A DNA stretch of 64,000 nt from the NCBI RefSeq assembly GCF_007066085.1, contig NZ_CP041405.1:4605001-4669000 (forward strand), written 5' to 3'. Both the position numbers and the translations under genes were made by a program. Source of the DNA: Paenibacillus thiaminolyticus (lineage in GTDB: Bacteria; Bacillota; Bacilli; Paenibacillales; Paenibacillaceae). The notes under the pieces were generated by a model, which was given only the letters and a program-made list of their open reading frames with translations, ran no database searches and was not told the origin of the DNA. Shown here one piece after another: positions 24,436-33,385 of this stretch (the stretch's first letter is position 1; the number at the start of each line of letters is the position of its first letter).

Positions 24436-24786
24436 TTATTCTTTTTTAGCCGATCCTAAGGCTTGGGTTACCGCATCAATAACACCTTGGCTCGATTTGG
24501 AGGCGCCGGCCAACACGTCAACGCCTTCTGTTGTTTGCTTCTCGATAATTTCAGGAATCGTATTTTCAATAACGCCATCAAGCAAGCTTTGCGTCTCGGA
24601 TTGCTTCGTAATGTCGATTTTATCGATTTTGCCGCCCTTGACGAGGACAGATACAACGATTTCGCCCTCGTTCCCTTGCGCGCTGCCTTCATATTCGCCA
24701 TCCTTATATTGCCCGGAAGAGGAGCATCCGGCGACGAGCAGCAGTGCAAGCACTAATGCGGTGATGGATGCCAATGTTTTTTTCAT
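24436..24786 (-). CDS. FMN-binding (covalently flavinylated) lipoprotein
   Basis: 116 residues. Lipoprotein signal with LLVAGC lipobox (Cys about 21), then a single FMN-binding domain of the NqrC/RnfG/PplA type. The ApbE flavinylation motif reads DVLAGASKSS (about residues 90-99), where the Ser/Thr receives FMN through a phosphoester. It sits 17 bp after the fumarate-reductase-like gene in the same transcript. The lipoprotein would hold FMN on the outer face of the membrane and pass electrons to that flavoprotein. No ApbE, Ndh2 or quinone-oxidase partner is in the window. Confidence 0.85.
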   Translation of the reverse strand: MKKTLASITALVLALLLVAGCSSSGQYKDGEYEGSAQGNEGEIVVSVLVKGGKIDKIDITKQSETQSLLDGVIENTIPEIIEKQTTEGVDVLAGASKSSQGVIDAVTQALGSAKKE

Positions 24787-24803
24787 ATCGGGTACCGCCT
24801 TTC

Positions 24804-26219
24804 TTACTTGTTGTTGATTTCTGTGACCGCTTCATCCGCACCAATGCGGCCGAATGTCGTAATATCCGCCAGCGCGTTGCCGCCGAGACGGTTGGCGCCA
24901 TGGACGCCCCCGGTCACTTCGCCAGCAGCGAACAGGTTCGGAATCACGTTGCCGTCTTTGTCCAGCACTTGGGATTTCGTATTGATCACAATGCCGCCCA
25001 TGGTATGGTGAATGCCCGGCGTAACTTCAATGGCATAGTATTTTCCTTGCTCGAAAGACAGCTTCATGCTTTCACGGCCGAATTGATCGTCTTTGTTGTT
25101 CTTGACATATCCGTTGTACTGCTTCACGGTCTCGGCCAGATTCGCCGGATCGACATTGATTTGGCCTGCCAGTTCTTCGATGGTGCTGCCTTCCTTCACC
25201 AGATTCTGCTTGAAATAAGCTTCGGTCGCATGGTTGTTCTCCACGAGCTTATCCGTAAAAATCAAGTACGCATGCTTGCCGTTTTGCGCCAAAATATTTT
25301 GGGATACGACATCGCGAGTCAGCAATTCATTGGTGAAGCGCTGACCGTCTTCATTGACGAGGATCGCCCCGTCGCCGCGCACGCCTTCCGTAATCAAGAC
25401 GCCTTGACCAGGAATGGTCGTCGGGTGAATCTGAATGTACTCCATATCAACCAGGGCCGCGCCGGCTTGTTCAGCCATGACAATCCCTTCGCCTAACGCG
25501 CCAGGCGCATTGGTCGTTTTGAAGTCCGCGAGCTTCGGATCATACTGCTTGATCATGTCGAAGTTGGCGCCGAAGCCGCCGGACGTAATCATGACTTTTT
25601 TCGCGTCGATGGTGAATTCCTTGCCTTCTTTGTCCATGGCTTTGACGCCGGTCACTTCGCCCTTGTCATTCTTGATGATTTCCGTAGCGGAAGTATTCAG
25701 GCGAAGATCGATGCCCAGGTCGGTAATGCGCTTCTTCAACGCGACGACCATGAAGTTGCCTGCCGCCTCACCGCCTTGCGGGCGGTGAATGCGGTCAACG
25801 CTGGCTCCGCCGGCGCGTCCGACTTCAGACAATTCCGCTCCGTTCTCTTTCAGGAAGGTGATGGAGTCTTTCGCCTTTTCCGTTAATGTTTTGACGAGCT
25901 CCGGATTGTTCTTTTCTTTGCCGCCTTTCATTGTATCTTCGAAGAAGAGCTCAGCGCTGTCTTCAATGCCGGCTGCCTGTTGGTATTCGGTTCCCGCAGC
26001 GTTCAAGCCGCCTTCCGCACGAGCGGTATTGCCTCCGACGAAAGCCAGTTTCTCAAGCAGAACGACTTTGGCTCCTTGATTGTGGGCTTCAATGGCAGCC
26101 GTCATACCCGCGCCGCCCGCACCGATAATGACGATGTCAGCCGCCTCTTTTTTCTCGCCGCACGCGGCAAGTGACAGGACCAGAATCAATGCCATGCAAG
26201 ATAGCAACCATTTCTTCAT
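24804..26219 (-). CDS. extracellular flavoprotein reductase (fumarate reductase/flavocytochrome c family) lipoprotein
   Basis: 471 residues. Lipobox LSLAAC (Cys about 20) anchors it outside the membrane. FAD site IVIIGAGGAGMTAAIEA (about 29-45) and VVLLEK...GGNTARAEGG follow. The substrate side has RVRGDGAILVNEDGQRFTNE-like residues (here GVRGDGAILVNEDG) and HHTMGGIVINTKSQV, and the FAD-closing GEVTGGVHGANRLGGNAL is intact. No heme-binding CxxCH domain is present. It probably reduces fumarate, urocanate or a similar acceptor using electrons from the neighbouring FMN lipoprotein. An FNR box upstream implies anaerobic induction. The acceptor is not determinable from sequence. Confidence 0.9.
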   Translation of the reverse strand: MKKWLLSCMALILVLSLAACGEKKEAADIVIIGAGGAGMTAAIEAHNQGAKVVLLEKLAFVGGNTARAEGGLNAAGTEYQQAAGIEDSAELFFEDTMKGGKEKNNPELVKTLTEKAKDSITFLKENGAELSEVGRAGGASVDRIHRPQGGEAAGNFMVVALKKRITDLGIDLRLNTSATEIIKNDKGEVTGVKAMDKEGKEFTIDAKKVMITSGGFGANFDMIKQYDPKLADFKTTNAPGALGEGIVMAEQAGAALVDMEYIQIHPTTIPGQGVLITEGVRGDGAILVNEDGQRFTNELLTRDVVSQNILAQNGKHAYLIFTDKLVENNHATEAYFKQNLVKEGSTIEELAGQINVDPANLAETVKQYNGYVKNNKDDQFGRESMKLSFEQGKYYAIEVTPGIHHTMGGIVINTKSQVLDKDGNVIPNLFAAGEVTGGVHGANRLGGNALADITTFGRIGADEAVTEINNK

Positions 26220-26265
26220 CAGTCTACCCCCTACTCATCTGTAACGAAGTTATGTATTACATCAC

Positions 26266-26315
26266 ACTCATAAGAGTAATGGAAATCTAAGGATATTTAT
26301 GTGAATAAAATCACA
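26266..26315 (-). promoter_or_regulatory. FNR-type box and class II promoter
   Basis: Perfect B. subtilis-style FNR site TGTGA-N6-TCACA at 26300-26315, 81 bases upstream of the flavoprotein ATG. On the minus strand TACTCT at 26278-26273 fits a TANNNT -10. That would put the start site near 26266 and the FNR box centred at about -41.5, the class II activating position. Confidence 0.8.
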
Positions 26316-26370
26316 AAGTTAGAGAAAGGAACTGCCGCGAGGATGGCGGAATGCGCCGCCGCAGCAGGGT

Positions 26371-27087
26371 TTACACATGCGATACATATAAGCTTTCGAT
26401 ATCCTCCGTCGGATTGCCGGCGTACACAATGCGCCCTTTCCGTAAAATAGCGACTTGGTGCGCGATTTTCTCTGCCAGGCCGATGATATGAGTCGATAGC
26501 AGAATCAAGGCGCCCTTGGCGCAGTACGTCTGCAACGTATCCCGCACCGTAATGACTTGATCCGGGTCCAGACCGTTGGTAGGCTCGTCCAGGAGGAGAA
26601 TATCCGGTTCGTGAAGCAGCGTTGACGCCAGCGCCACTCTTTTGGCCGTGCCCTGAGATAGGGAGCCTATCGGATAACCGCTGTACGATTGCAGCCCGAA
26701 TTGCTTGAGCCAGTGCTGCATCCGCTCTTCTAGCAAATCTTTGGGGACATTGCGCAGTCGGCCGCTTAATCTCATCATTTCAAGGACGGTCAAAAACGGG
26801 TACTGGAAAGGAAACTCCATCATATATCCGACGCGCTGTTTGTAGCGCTGATCCTGCCAGTTCAGAACCTGGCCATTCAGCGTAATGCTGCCTTGCTGCG
26901 GTTGGTTCATTCCAGCAATGAGATGCAGCAGCGTCGTCTTGCCCGCACCGTTCGGGCCGAGTAGTACCGTTATTTCTCCCGATTGCAGGGTCCAATCTAT
27001 CTCTTGCAGGATGGGGGTGTTACCGTAGGCATAGCCGATGCGATGTAAGTGCAGCGAGAGAGGCTCTGTCTTGCCCATCGCTTGCAT
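26371..27087 (-). CDS. ABC transporter ATP-binding protein (peptide export/immunity type)
   Basis: 238 residues. Walker A LLGPNGAGKTTLL (about 42-54), signature variant GSLSQGTAKRVALA, Walker B ILLLDEPTNGLDP, and the H-loop STHI are present. It is six bases after the 420-residue membrane protein in the same direction, so they form an exporter. BcrA/NatA-like ATPases of this kind often give self-protection against peptides. The truncated SunT-like gene just upstream makes an immunity role plausible but unproven. Confidence 0.88.
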   Translation of the reverse strand: MQAMGKTEPLSLHLHRIGYAYGNTPILQEIDWTLQSGEITVLLGPNGAGKTTLLHLIAGMNQPQQGSITLNGQVLNWQDQRYKQRVGYMMEFPFQYPFLTVLEMMRLSGRLRNVPKDLLEERMQHWLKQFGLQSYSGYPIGSLSQGTAKRVALASTLLHEPDILLLDEPTNGLDPDQVITVRDTLQTYCAKGALILLSTHIIGLAEKIAHQVAILRKGRIVYAGNPTEDIESLYVSHV

Positions 27088-27093
27088 CCCTCC

Positions 27094-28356
27094 TTAACCA
27101 TTTGCAGGAATTTTGTCAGGAATGGTGCGGTATAACCGGATAAAACCAATCTGAATGACTGCGGTGAATAAAATAAAGAGAACAAAATGCAATTGATGCA
27201 AATACAGGAGCAGAATCATGCTTGGGGTAATCCATAGCTGTCCAACCAAAGTGACGCGGCCGGAAGACGTAAAGCGGTACCCTGCCAACAGACCAAAAGA
27301 GGCAAGTGTAGAAGCAAGAAAGGCGCTCTTGAGGAAGAGTATCATTGAATTGGTCCAGGACCGCTCTATTCCGAACTGCCATCCAAGGTAATGAATCGCG
27401 GCGATGCTTGCGCCCATTGTCCAATAAAAAAGCCATTTCGCAGACAACATCGTACGCCATGCATCCAAGGTAACCGTATATAAGGACAGCCCTCTGCCTT
27501 CATTCGCGAAGCCTCTCACCGTCCAAATCTCATTAGCCAGCCAGATGAGCAGGCCAGCGCCTATTGGGATGACCGCGTGACTGTCAGCGGCAGCATAGAA
27601 GCAGAACAGCTCCAAAGCGAAGATGCAGAAGAGAAAGGGAACAACGTCTTTGAAGCGGGTCACCAAGTAAAGCTCCTTGCGGAACAGCGGATAATGGGAC
27701 AGCATGCGTGTCTTGGCGCCAGTCTCTGCAGGAAGCGTCGAGCGCATCACTTGCGGCCAGGCGTATTCCGCCGCCCGGAACGCGCACAGGAATTGGAGCG
27801 CTATGATGATTGCCGCGCCAAGCATCCGTGCCGCAAGAGCAAGGGGAAGAACTGCCCCCGCCAGGTTAACGGCCAGCCACATCACAGCCAGCCATTGGAA
27901 GGCAAGGCGTCCCGACCTATAGGAATACCCGCTCACTTCCGCGTAAGAGAATCCAAGCAGCATCAGCATGAGCCAGAGCCACATGTCGGCATGTGACGGG
28001 GTCCACATGAGCTGGCCGATAATGATCCACGCGAGGAGGAGCAGGAAGGGCGTTTTTTTCCAAAGGGAATAGGCGGTTAAAAAGGAACCTCCCCGTCCCG
28101 ATGACCATAGAAAGCGAGCCTCCGCCACATGGGAACTGGCGGCAAACAAGCTGATGCCCGCGATGAAACCGATCAGCCAGCTTCCCAGCCCGATATAGAC
28201 GGAAGGGAACGGACTGGATGCCAGCATGGCCGTCAGTTGAGACGCCCCGCGGGGGAGCAAAGCCAGGATCACCACCAGCAGTACGATATCGCGCCGTGCC
28301 ATCTGTTTTACGCGAGATAGATAGACGGTCTTGTATAGTTGAAAGCTTGAGATCAT
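27094..28356 (-). CDS. multi-spanning ABC transporter permease
   Basis: 420 residues with about nine to ten hydrophobic segments and charged cytoplasmic loops. No sequence motif beyond an ABC-2-like layout was recognised. It sits between the SunT-like remnant (14 bp upstream) and the ATPase (6 bp downstream), all on the minus strand, which supports one operon. The ribosome site upstream of 28356 is AACGGGAG. Its likely partner is the ATPase encoded next; substrate unknown, possibly a peptide. Confidence 0.75.
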   Translation of the reverse strand: MISSFQLYKTVYLSRVKQMARRDIVLLVVILALLPRGASQLTAMLASSPFPSVYIGLGSWLIGFIAGISLFAASSHVAEARFLWSSGRGGSFLTAYSLWKKTPFLLLLAWIIIGQLMWTPSHADMWLWLMLMLLGFSYAEVSGYSYRSGRLAFQWLAVMWLAVNLAGAVLPLALAARMLGAAIIIALQFLCAFRAAEYAWPQVMRSTLPAETGAKTRMLSHYPLFRKELYLVTRFKDVVPFLFCIFALELFCFYAAADSHAVIPIGAGLLIWLANEIWTVRGFANEGRGLSLYTVTLDAWRTMLSAKWLFYWTMGASIAAIHYLGWQFGIERSWTNSMILFLKSAFLASTLASFGLLAGYRFTSSGRVTLVGQLWITPSMILLLYLHQLHFVLFILFTAVIQIGFIRLYRTIPDKIPANG

Positions 28357-28370
28357 AACATCTGCTCCCG

Positions 28371-29780
28371 TTAAGAAACAGGCGAGAACACATGGTTCTC
28401 ATCCTGCGAAGTATATAAATCGTAATATTTCCCCTGAAAGCTCATCAATTCCTGATGGCTCCCCATCTCGGTTATTTTCCCATCATCAAGTACGATGATG
28501 CGATCAGCATGCCGAACGGTACTCAACCGGTGCGCGATAATGATTTGCGAGCAGGAGATATGGCGCAAGGAATCGCAAATGAGTTGCTCCGACATCAAAT
28601 CCAGTGAACTCGTCGCTTCATCCAGCAACAGGATGGTGGGACGATGGAACAAAGCGCGAGCGAGAAGGATCCGTTGCCGTTGTCCTCCGGAAAAATTAAA
28701 ACCATTCTCAGATACCATCGTCTGATAGCCTAGCGGAAGCCGCATAATATCATCATGAATCGCGGCTTGTTTTGAAGCGTGCACAACCATATCCATTGTA
28801 ACATTTTTATGGTACATTTGGATATTATCCATAATTGTCGCATTAAATAAACGCGATTCTTGCAGCACGGCGCCGATACGTTTTCGAAGTTCTTGTTTGT
28901 TCCATGTATTGATGCTCATGCCGTCAATTTTGATGATGCCCTTCGTTGGTTCGTACAGCCCAAGCAATAACTTAGTGACTGTGCTTTTACCCGATCCGGA
29001 CGCGCCAACGATAGCGATTCGTTCACCCGGCCGCACAGCCACAGAGATGTTTTTGAGAATCTCACTGCCATATTTATTGTATTTAAAAGAGACGTCGCAA
29101 AATTCGATATGACCTTGAAACGACGGAGAGGGTATTTTTTCCCCCATAGGTTCAGGTGTGCTTCCGATTACATCCTGAAGTCTCTGAATATAAGTCCGTA
29201 CATTCACTAAATCATGATAGGTTTGGCCCAAAGAAACGATTGGAACCATAAAGGAGGCGGCCAATGCTTGGAATCCCAGCAAGCTTCCAAGAGTCATCTT
29301 CCCTTCCAGCACATAATAAGCCCCGGCCCATAACAGGAGCAGGGGAAGCATCAATTGTATGCTGATTGAATTGGAGCCGATGATGGATGTCCAGACGCTT
29401 CGCTTTTCCGTCGCTTTTAATTGTTTCGTAAAGAACAGCTTCCATTTGGCAATGACATCCTGCTCCGCCCCCATTAATTTCAAATCAGTGATGTTTTGAA
29501 TATTTTCAGATAAAAATCCGTATAGCTCAGTTTGCGCGGAAACTTCCTGACGGGATAAACGCTGAGAAACGTAAGAACTGAAAAAAATAAGCCCCAGCAT
29601 AACAAGTCCAATCCCAATGACCATGACGCCAAGCTGTAGCATGCTTATCAGCATGAGTGCTGCGTATGTAATGAATGAGAGACAGTCAATAAAAATGGAG
29701 ACCACTCGATTGGATAAAATATTTCGGATTATAATATTGGAGTTGGCCCGAAAGACCAGTTCTCCTCCTTTGCGATTATC
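28371..29780 (-). pseudogene. 5'-deleted SunT/bacteriocin-type ABC exporter
   Basis: The frame retains the later membrane helices and a full nucleotide-binding domain: VGASGSGKSTV Walker A, FSGGQRQRILLARAL signature, ILLLDEATSSLD Walker B, AHRLSTVRHAD H-loop. A 444-residue product from GTG 29705 is possible. Homologous sequence continues upstream of that GTG, reading GGELVFRANSNIIIRN (the usual exporter region just before the last helices). It then stops at an in-frame TGA near 29783. The normal N-terminal C39 peptidase and first helices, about 270 residues, are missing. It is therefore a truncated relic that cannot cleave a leader peptide. No precursor or lanthipeptide synthetase gene is present. 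Confidence 0.75.
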
Positions 29781-29783
29781 AAG

Positions 29784-29993
29784 TGCTCAAACATCCAAGA
29801 ATTGTGGCTGGGTCTCTCAGGAATCGGATATCAACTGCTTCGGTTGGCTTCGGGTGATACTTGCCCGTCATTTTTGTCACTCCAGGAGCCGCATGTTCAC
29901 ATCAAGGCATTCAGATGAATGGGTGGTTAATTAACAGGATTAGCCAGCAGAATCGTCAAGGTTCTACTGGCTAATCTCAGACTGGCAATCTAA
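29784..29993. other. breakpoint segment with hairpin
   Basis: This 210-bp stretch lies between the exporter truncation point and the next operon. It contains the inverted repeat GATTAGCCAGCAGAA / TTCTACTGGCTAATC (29938-29952 with 29962-29976), which could terminate the minus-strand ABC-2 operon (no T-run). The rest is unrecognised and probably marks the deletion junction. Confidence 0.5.
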
Positions 29994-30962
29994 CTAATAC
30001 ACCCGATGGATAACATCCTCGAAATCCGGCTCCTCCATATGAACATCCTCCATTTCGCCGAACCGTTCGAGCAGGCGCAGCGCCTCCATCGCGCTTAGTT
30101 CCTCGCGGTTGCACTCCACCGTCAACGTGTTGCCGGCAAGCGAGCGGCAGCGCAGCGGGTGAGGAACCTCCTCGGATAAAGCCGCGCCCTGGCGGTATGT
30201 TACGCGAATGAGGGTCGGCAAGCCGATTCGCTTGCGCAATTGATCAAGCGAGCCATCGAAGCCGATCTGGCCATGGTTAATGACGATGACGCGCTCGCAT
30301 AGCTGCTCGATATCATCCATGTCGTGCGTCGTGAGCAGAATCGTTTTGCCCAGCTCTTGGTTGATCGTCCGCAGGAATTGGCGAATGCTCCGCTTCGCGA
30401 TGACATCGAGCCCGATCGTCGGCTCGTCCAGGAACAGAATATCCGGGTCATGCAGCAGGGCTGCCGCAATATCGGCCCGCATCCGCTGGCCGAGCGACAG
30501 CTGCCGGACCGGCGTCTTCAGGAATTCATCGAGCCCGAGCAGCTCGCGGAGCATGCCGAGCCTCCGCTGCGCCGCATCCGTCTCCATGCCATACATCGCG
30601 GCCAATATATCGAATGAATCCGCTGTAGGCAAGTCCCACCACAGCTGGGTTCGCTGTCCGAACAGGACGCCCAGCCTGCGGGTCACCCGCCTTCGTTCCC
30701 GGTGCGGATTGCGCCCGAATATGGTCACTTCTCCCGAGGTAGGATGGAGAATGCCGGAGAGCATCTTGATGGTCGTCGATTTGCCGGCGCCATTCGGGCC
30801 GATATAGCCGACGAACTCGCCGCTCTCAATTTGGAAGCTGATGCCGCGGACGGCTTCCTTCACGACGTAGTCGCGAGAGAGAAGCGTACGGAAGCCTTTG
30901 AACCGCCCTTCCTTCGGTGCGGACCGGCGGAATTGTTTGTGCAAATCAGTCACGGTAATCAC
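29994..30962 (-). CDS. ABC-2 exporter ATP-binding protein (second system)
   Basis: 322 residues from GTG 30962 (GGGGG upstream). Walker A GPNGAGKST, LFGQRTQLWWD, LSLGQRM and LFLDEPTIGLD mirror the ATPase at 18670-19800 motif for motif, without its low-complexity tail. It is the third gene of the minus-strand operon, after the two permeases. The substrate is unknown, and the paralogy with the first system is direct from sequence. Confidence 0.92.
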   Translation of the reverse strand: MITVTDLHKQFRRSAPKEGRFKGFRTLLSRDYVVKEAVRGISFQIESGEFVGYIGPNGAGKSTTIKMLSGILHPTSGEVTIFGRNPHRERRRVTRRLGVLFGQRTQLWWDLPTADSFDILAAMYGMETDAAQRRLGMLRELLGLDEFLKTPVRQLSLGQRMRADIAAALLHDPDILFLDEPTIGLDVIAKRSIRQFLRTINQELGKTILLTTHDMDDIEQLCERVIVINHGQIGFDGSLDQLRKRIGLPTLIRVTYRQGAALSEEVPHPLRCRSLAGNTLTVECNREELSAMEALRLLERFGEMEDVHMEEPDFEDVIHRVY

Positions 30963-31007
30963 GGTTGAACCCCCTTATCGTCCTTCAATGCTTGCCTCTG
31001 CCTGACG

Positions 31008-31799
31008 CTAACTTCCCGTGCTCTGGTACCGGGCCAGGCCGATTCTCCATACCCGCAGGGCGAGAACGAACAGGCCGGCCGCGATCAGCACCGACAGTCC
31101 GATCAGCCAGATGCCATAGCTGTTCCGCAAAATATACAAGGACGGAACATAGTTGGCGAAGCCGACAGGTATGATGCTAAGCAGCAGCCCCTGAAGCCAT
31201 GACGGATAAATGCTCATCGGATATTGCGCCGCGGTGCGGGCCGCATCCTCGGTGATGTTTTGCAGCTCCTCAATGCGGGTAATCCAGAACCCGACGGACG
31301 CCGTCAGCAGGCCGATGGCAAAGAGCAGCACCGCGCCCGACAGGATGACGATCAGCGTAAGCGGCACCGCCGTCCATGTGATCTGCCCTTGCTGCATCAG
31401 CGTTCCGATGCATATAGCGAGGATGGCCGTGCCTTGAACCACTTCGCCCAAGCGGATTGAGAAGTTCTGAGACATTAGCGCCAGCAGGATCGGTATCGGG
31501 CGGAGCAGCAAGCCGTCGAGCGTGCCAGTGACCAAATATTTCTCCAGATGGTGCACGTCGGAGGCGAACATCCGGTAGATGGCTTTGGACAAAGAGAGGA
31601 CGGCATACAAATAGCCGGCTTCCGCCAAAGTCCAGCCCTTGATATGGCCGAATCGGAGCAGAATGACCGCAAGCATAAGAAATTCGACTACACTGATAAT
31701 GGCAGCCATGAGCGTTGAGAACCAGAAATTGAACTTGTACTGCATCCGGCTGCGGATGCTTGCGCGCACGAGCAGCGCGTACATGCGAATCCATGTCAT
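31008..31799 (-). CDS. ABC-2 family permease (second system, subunit 2)
   Basis: 263 residues from ATG 31799, which overlaps the stop of the upstream permease as ATGA. The 5' extension to 31871 is not real. About six helices. The coupling segment DVHHLEKYLVTGTLDGLLLRPIP lines up with the equivalent in the first system. It would form the membrane channel with the 258-residue partner and the ATPase encoded after it. Confidence 0.9.
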   Translation of the reverse strand: MTWIRMYALLVRASIRSRMQYKFNFWFSTLMAAIISVVEFLMLAVILLRFGHIKGWTLAEAGYLYAVLSLSKAIYRMFASDVHHLEKYLVTGTLDGLLLRPIPILLALMSQNFSIRLGEVVQGTAILAICIGTLMQQGQITWTAVPLTLIVILSGAVLLFAIGLLTASVGFWITRIEELQNITEDAARTAAQYPMSIYPSWLQGLLLSIIPVGFANYVPSLYILRNSYGIWLIGLSVLIAAGLFVLALRVWRIGLARYQSTGS

Positions 31800-32572
31800 C
31801 CGCCCTGCACCTCCACCTTCCGCCTCATGATCCCGGTAACGGCGAGACATAGAGCGGTAAATAGGGCGCACCAGATGATGGAGCCTGTCAAGGCGGCGGG
31901 CGCTTCCATTCCGAGGTAGATTCGCGTCGGCACATAGTGCAGGAACGGATAGAACGACGCTTCACTGATGGCGGCAAGCCAAGAAGGCAGCCATTCAATC
32001 GGGATGAGGAAGCCGGACAGCAGCATGCTGAAGGCATAGTTCACCCAATAGAGCCAACGCGATTCGGTCGTCCAGAGCGCCAGAGCTCCGATCAGGTAGT
32101 TCAGGCAAATGGAAATGTACGCGGCAAACGTCAAAGCAACAGCGGTCCACAAGTACGTAGTCACGGATGAGGGGACGTGAAGCGGTAATACGAAGAAATA
32201 AAGCGCGTAAATCGGAAGAAACTTATACACGAACTGATAGGCGATCTGCCCCCATTCTTTGCTCATCAGATGATAGAACAGATGAACGGGCTTGACGAGA
32301 TCGAGGGCAATCTGCCCGGTTCGCACGGACTGCTCCATGCCGAGTCCGTTGTTGAGAAAAGCGGCGACCCACAAGCTCGCCTGATTGAACGCGACATAGC
32401 TGATGATGCCGTTCAATCCATATTCGCCCAGCGATCGGTCTTCTGCAATCCCGGTCCATACGGACACATAGATCAGACCGAACAGAGCGCTGGCGATGTT
32501 GTGCACAAGATGCGCACTCCGGTATTGCAAATTGCTAAGGTACATTTTACGTGCTAGCGTCCAAAAAAGCAT
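31796..32572 (-). CDS. ABC-2 family permease (second system, subunit 1)
   Basis: 258 residues, six predicted helices, with FLNNGLGMEQSVRTGQIALDLVKPVHL as the coupling segment. It is first in the operon of permease, permease and ATPase. The start ATG 32572 is followed by LFWTLARKMYLSNLQYRSAH, a typical short cytoplasmic N-terminus for this family. A clear ribosome site is not obvious (GGAGGTGTTGA lies just upstream on the minus strand and is adequate). Confidence 0.9.
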   Translation of the reverse strand: MLFWTLARKMYLSNLQYRSAHLVHNIASALFGLIYVSVWTGIAEDRSLGEYGLNGIISYVAFNQASLWVAAFLNNGLGMEQSVRTGQIALDLVKPVHLFYHLMSKEWGQIAYQFVYKFLPIYALYFFVLPLHVPSSVTTYLWTAVALTFAAYISICLNYLIGALALWTTESRWLYWVNYAFSMLLSGFLIPIEWLPSWLAAISEASFYPFLHYVPTRIYLGMEAPAALTGSIIWCALFTALCLAVTGIMRRKVEVQGG

Positions 32573-32805
32573 TCAACACCTCCGGCATCTTCATGATTAG
32601 CGGCGTGCCTGCACAACGATGGGAGCGAAATGCGATTGGAGAGAGCGAGGAATATCATACCAGAGGTTGCGAAAGGTTTGCAAGCGGTTTTTATTTGCCG
32701 TTCCTTCCCCTGTCTGTGCAAAGGAATTCAATCTGCTTGTTGAACGTCCATCCTCAAGTGGGAAAAATAAGCATCGCAGCATGGCGATTGACACGAATGC
32801 GGGAA
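32573..32805. other. gap with no gene recognised
   Basis: About 230 bp between the minus-strand ABC-2 operon and the SDR relic. It must hold the ABC-2 promoter but no clear -35/-10 pair was identified. Confidence 0.4.
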
Positions 32806-33107
32806 CGGCATCACCATTCAAGCCGACGTGAGCAGGGCAGACCAGGTGGAAGCCTACGTGAAGCAAGCGATGGACCAATACGGCCGCATCGACGTCTTCT
32901 TGGAACAATGCGGGCGTCACCCAGAAGCCGTTCCTGTTCGCGCACATCTCCGGAGAAGGATTTGACCGCGTAGGGGCAGTCAATTTCAAGGGCGTCTTCC
33001 TCGGCATGAAAAATGTACTGAAAGTGATGGAGGAGCAGGGCTGGGGCACGATAAACAATACGGCGTCGACCTTAGGCTTGAAGCCGGAGCACAGCGTAGC
33101 GGCCTGA
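32806..33107 (+). pseudogene. SDR oxidoreductase fragment, frameshifted
   Basis: The middle of a short-chain dehydrogenase is readable as TIQADVSRADQVEAYVKQAMDQYGRIDVF. After a frameshift near 32901-32910 it continues as NNAGVTQKPFLFAHISGEG and NFKGVFLGMKNVLKVMEEQG, then STLGLKPEHSVAA stop (TGA 33105-33107). The N-terminal Rossmann GxxxGxG and the C-terminal YxxxK half are both absent. It is therefore a doubly truncated relic, not functional, and differs from the intact SDR at 1141-1917. Confidence 0.85.
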
Positions 33108-33139
33108 CCCTGTAAGCCATAGGGATAACATCATGTCTT

Positions 33140-33165
33140 CGCCTGATGCAGGCGGGGATTTTTTT
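33140..33165 (+). terminator. orphan terminator after the SDR relic
   Basis: CGCCTG-ATG-CAGGCG hairpin followed by GGGATTTTTTT. It is a relic of the SDR transcript, now isolating the SLH gene. Confidence 0.8.
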
Positions 33166-33214
33166 GAATCCATGCGGCAAAAAAAGAAAGACTCGCTAAC
33201 GAGAAGAAAATATT

Positions 33215-33304
33215 GTATAATATAAGCAATTCAGGAATTGATATGAATACGTAGGACATGATGGGAAGAACCCGATGCTAATTCTATTGGCTGAGGGTTT
33301 TTTG
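33215..33304 (+). promoter_or_regulatory. promoter -10 and leader hairpin of the SLH gene
   Basis: A consensus TATAAT at 33215-33220 lies 166 bases before the SLH start; a matching -35 is not clear. In the leader AACCC (33269-33273) pairs with GGGTT (33295-33299) and is followed by TTTTTGTGTTTTTT. This could act as an attenuator, or could be an unrelated short terminator. Confidence 0.45.
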
Positions 33305-33385
33305 TGTTTTTTAGGGCTTCAAGCGTCAAAGTTGAAAGATTGAGAAGGAGCGTCAAACATTACTTTATCGTGGGAGTGATCATTC

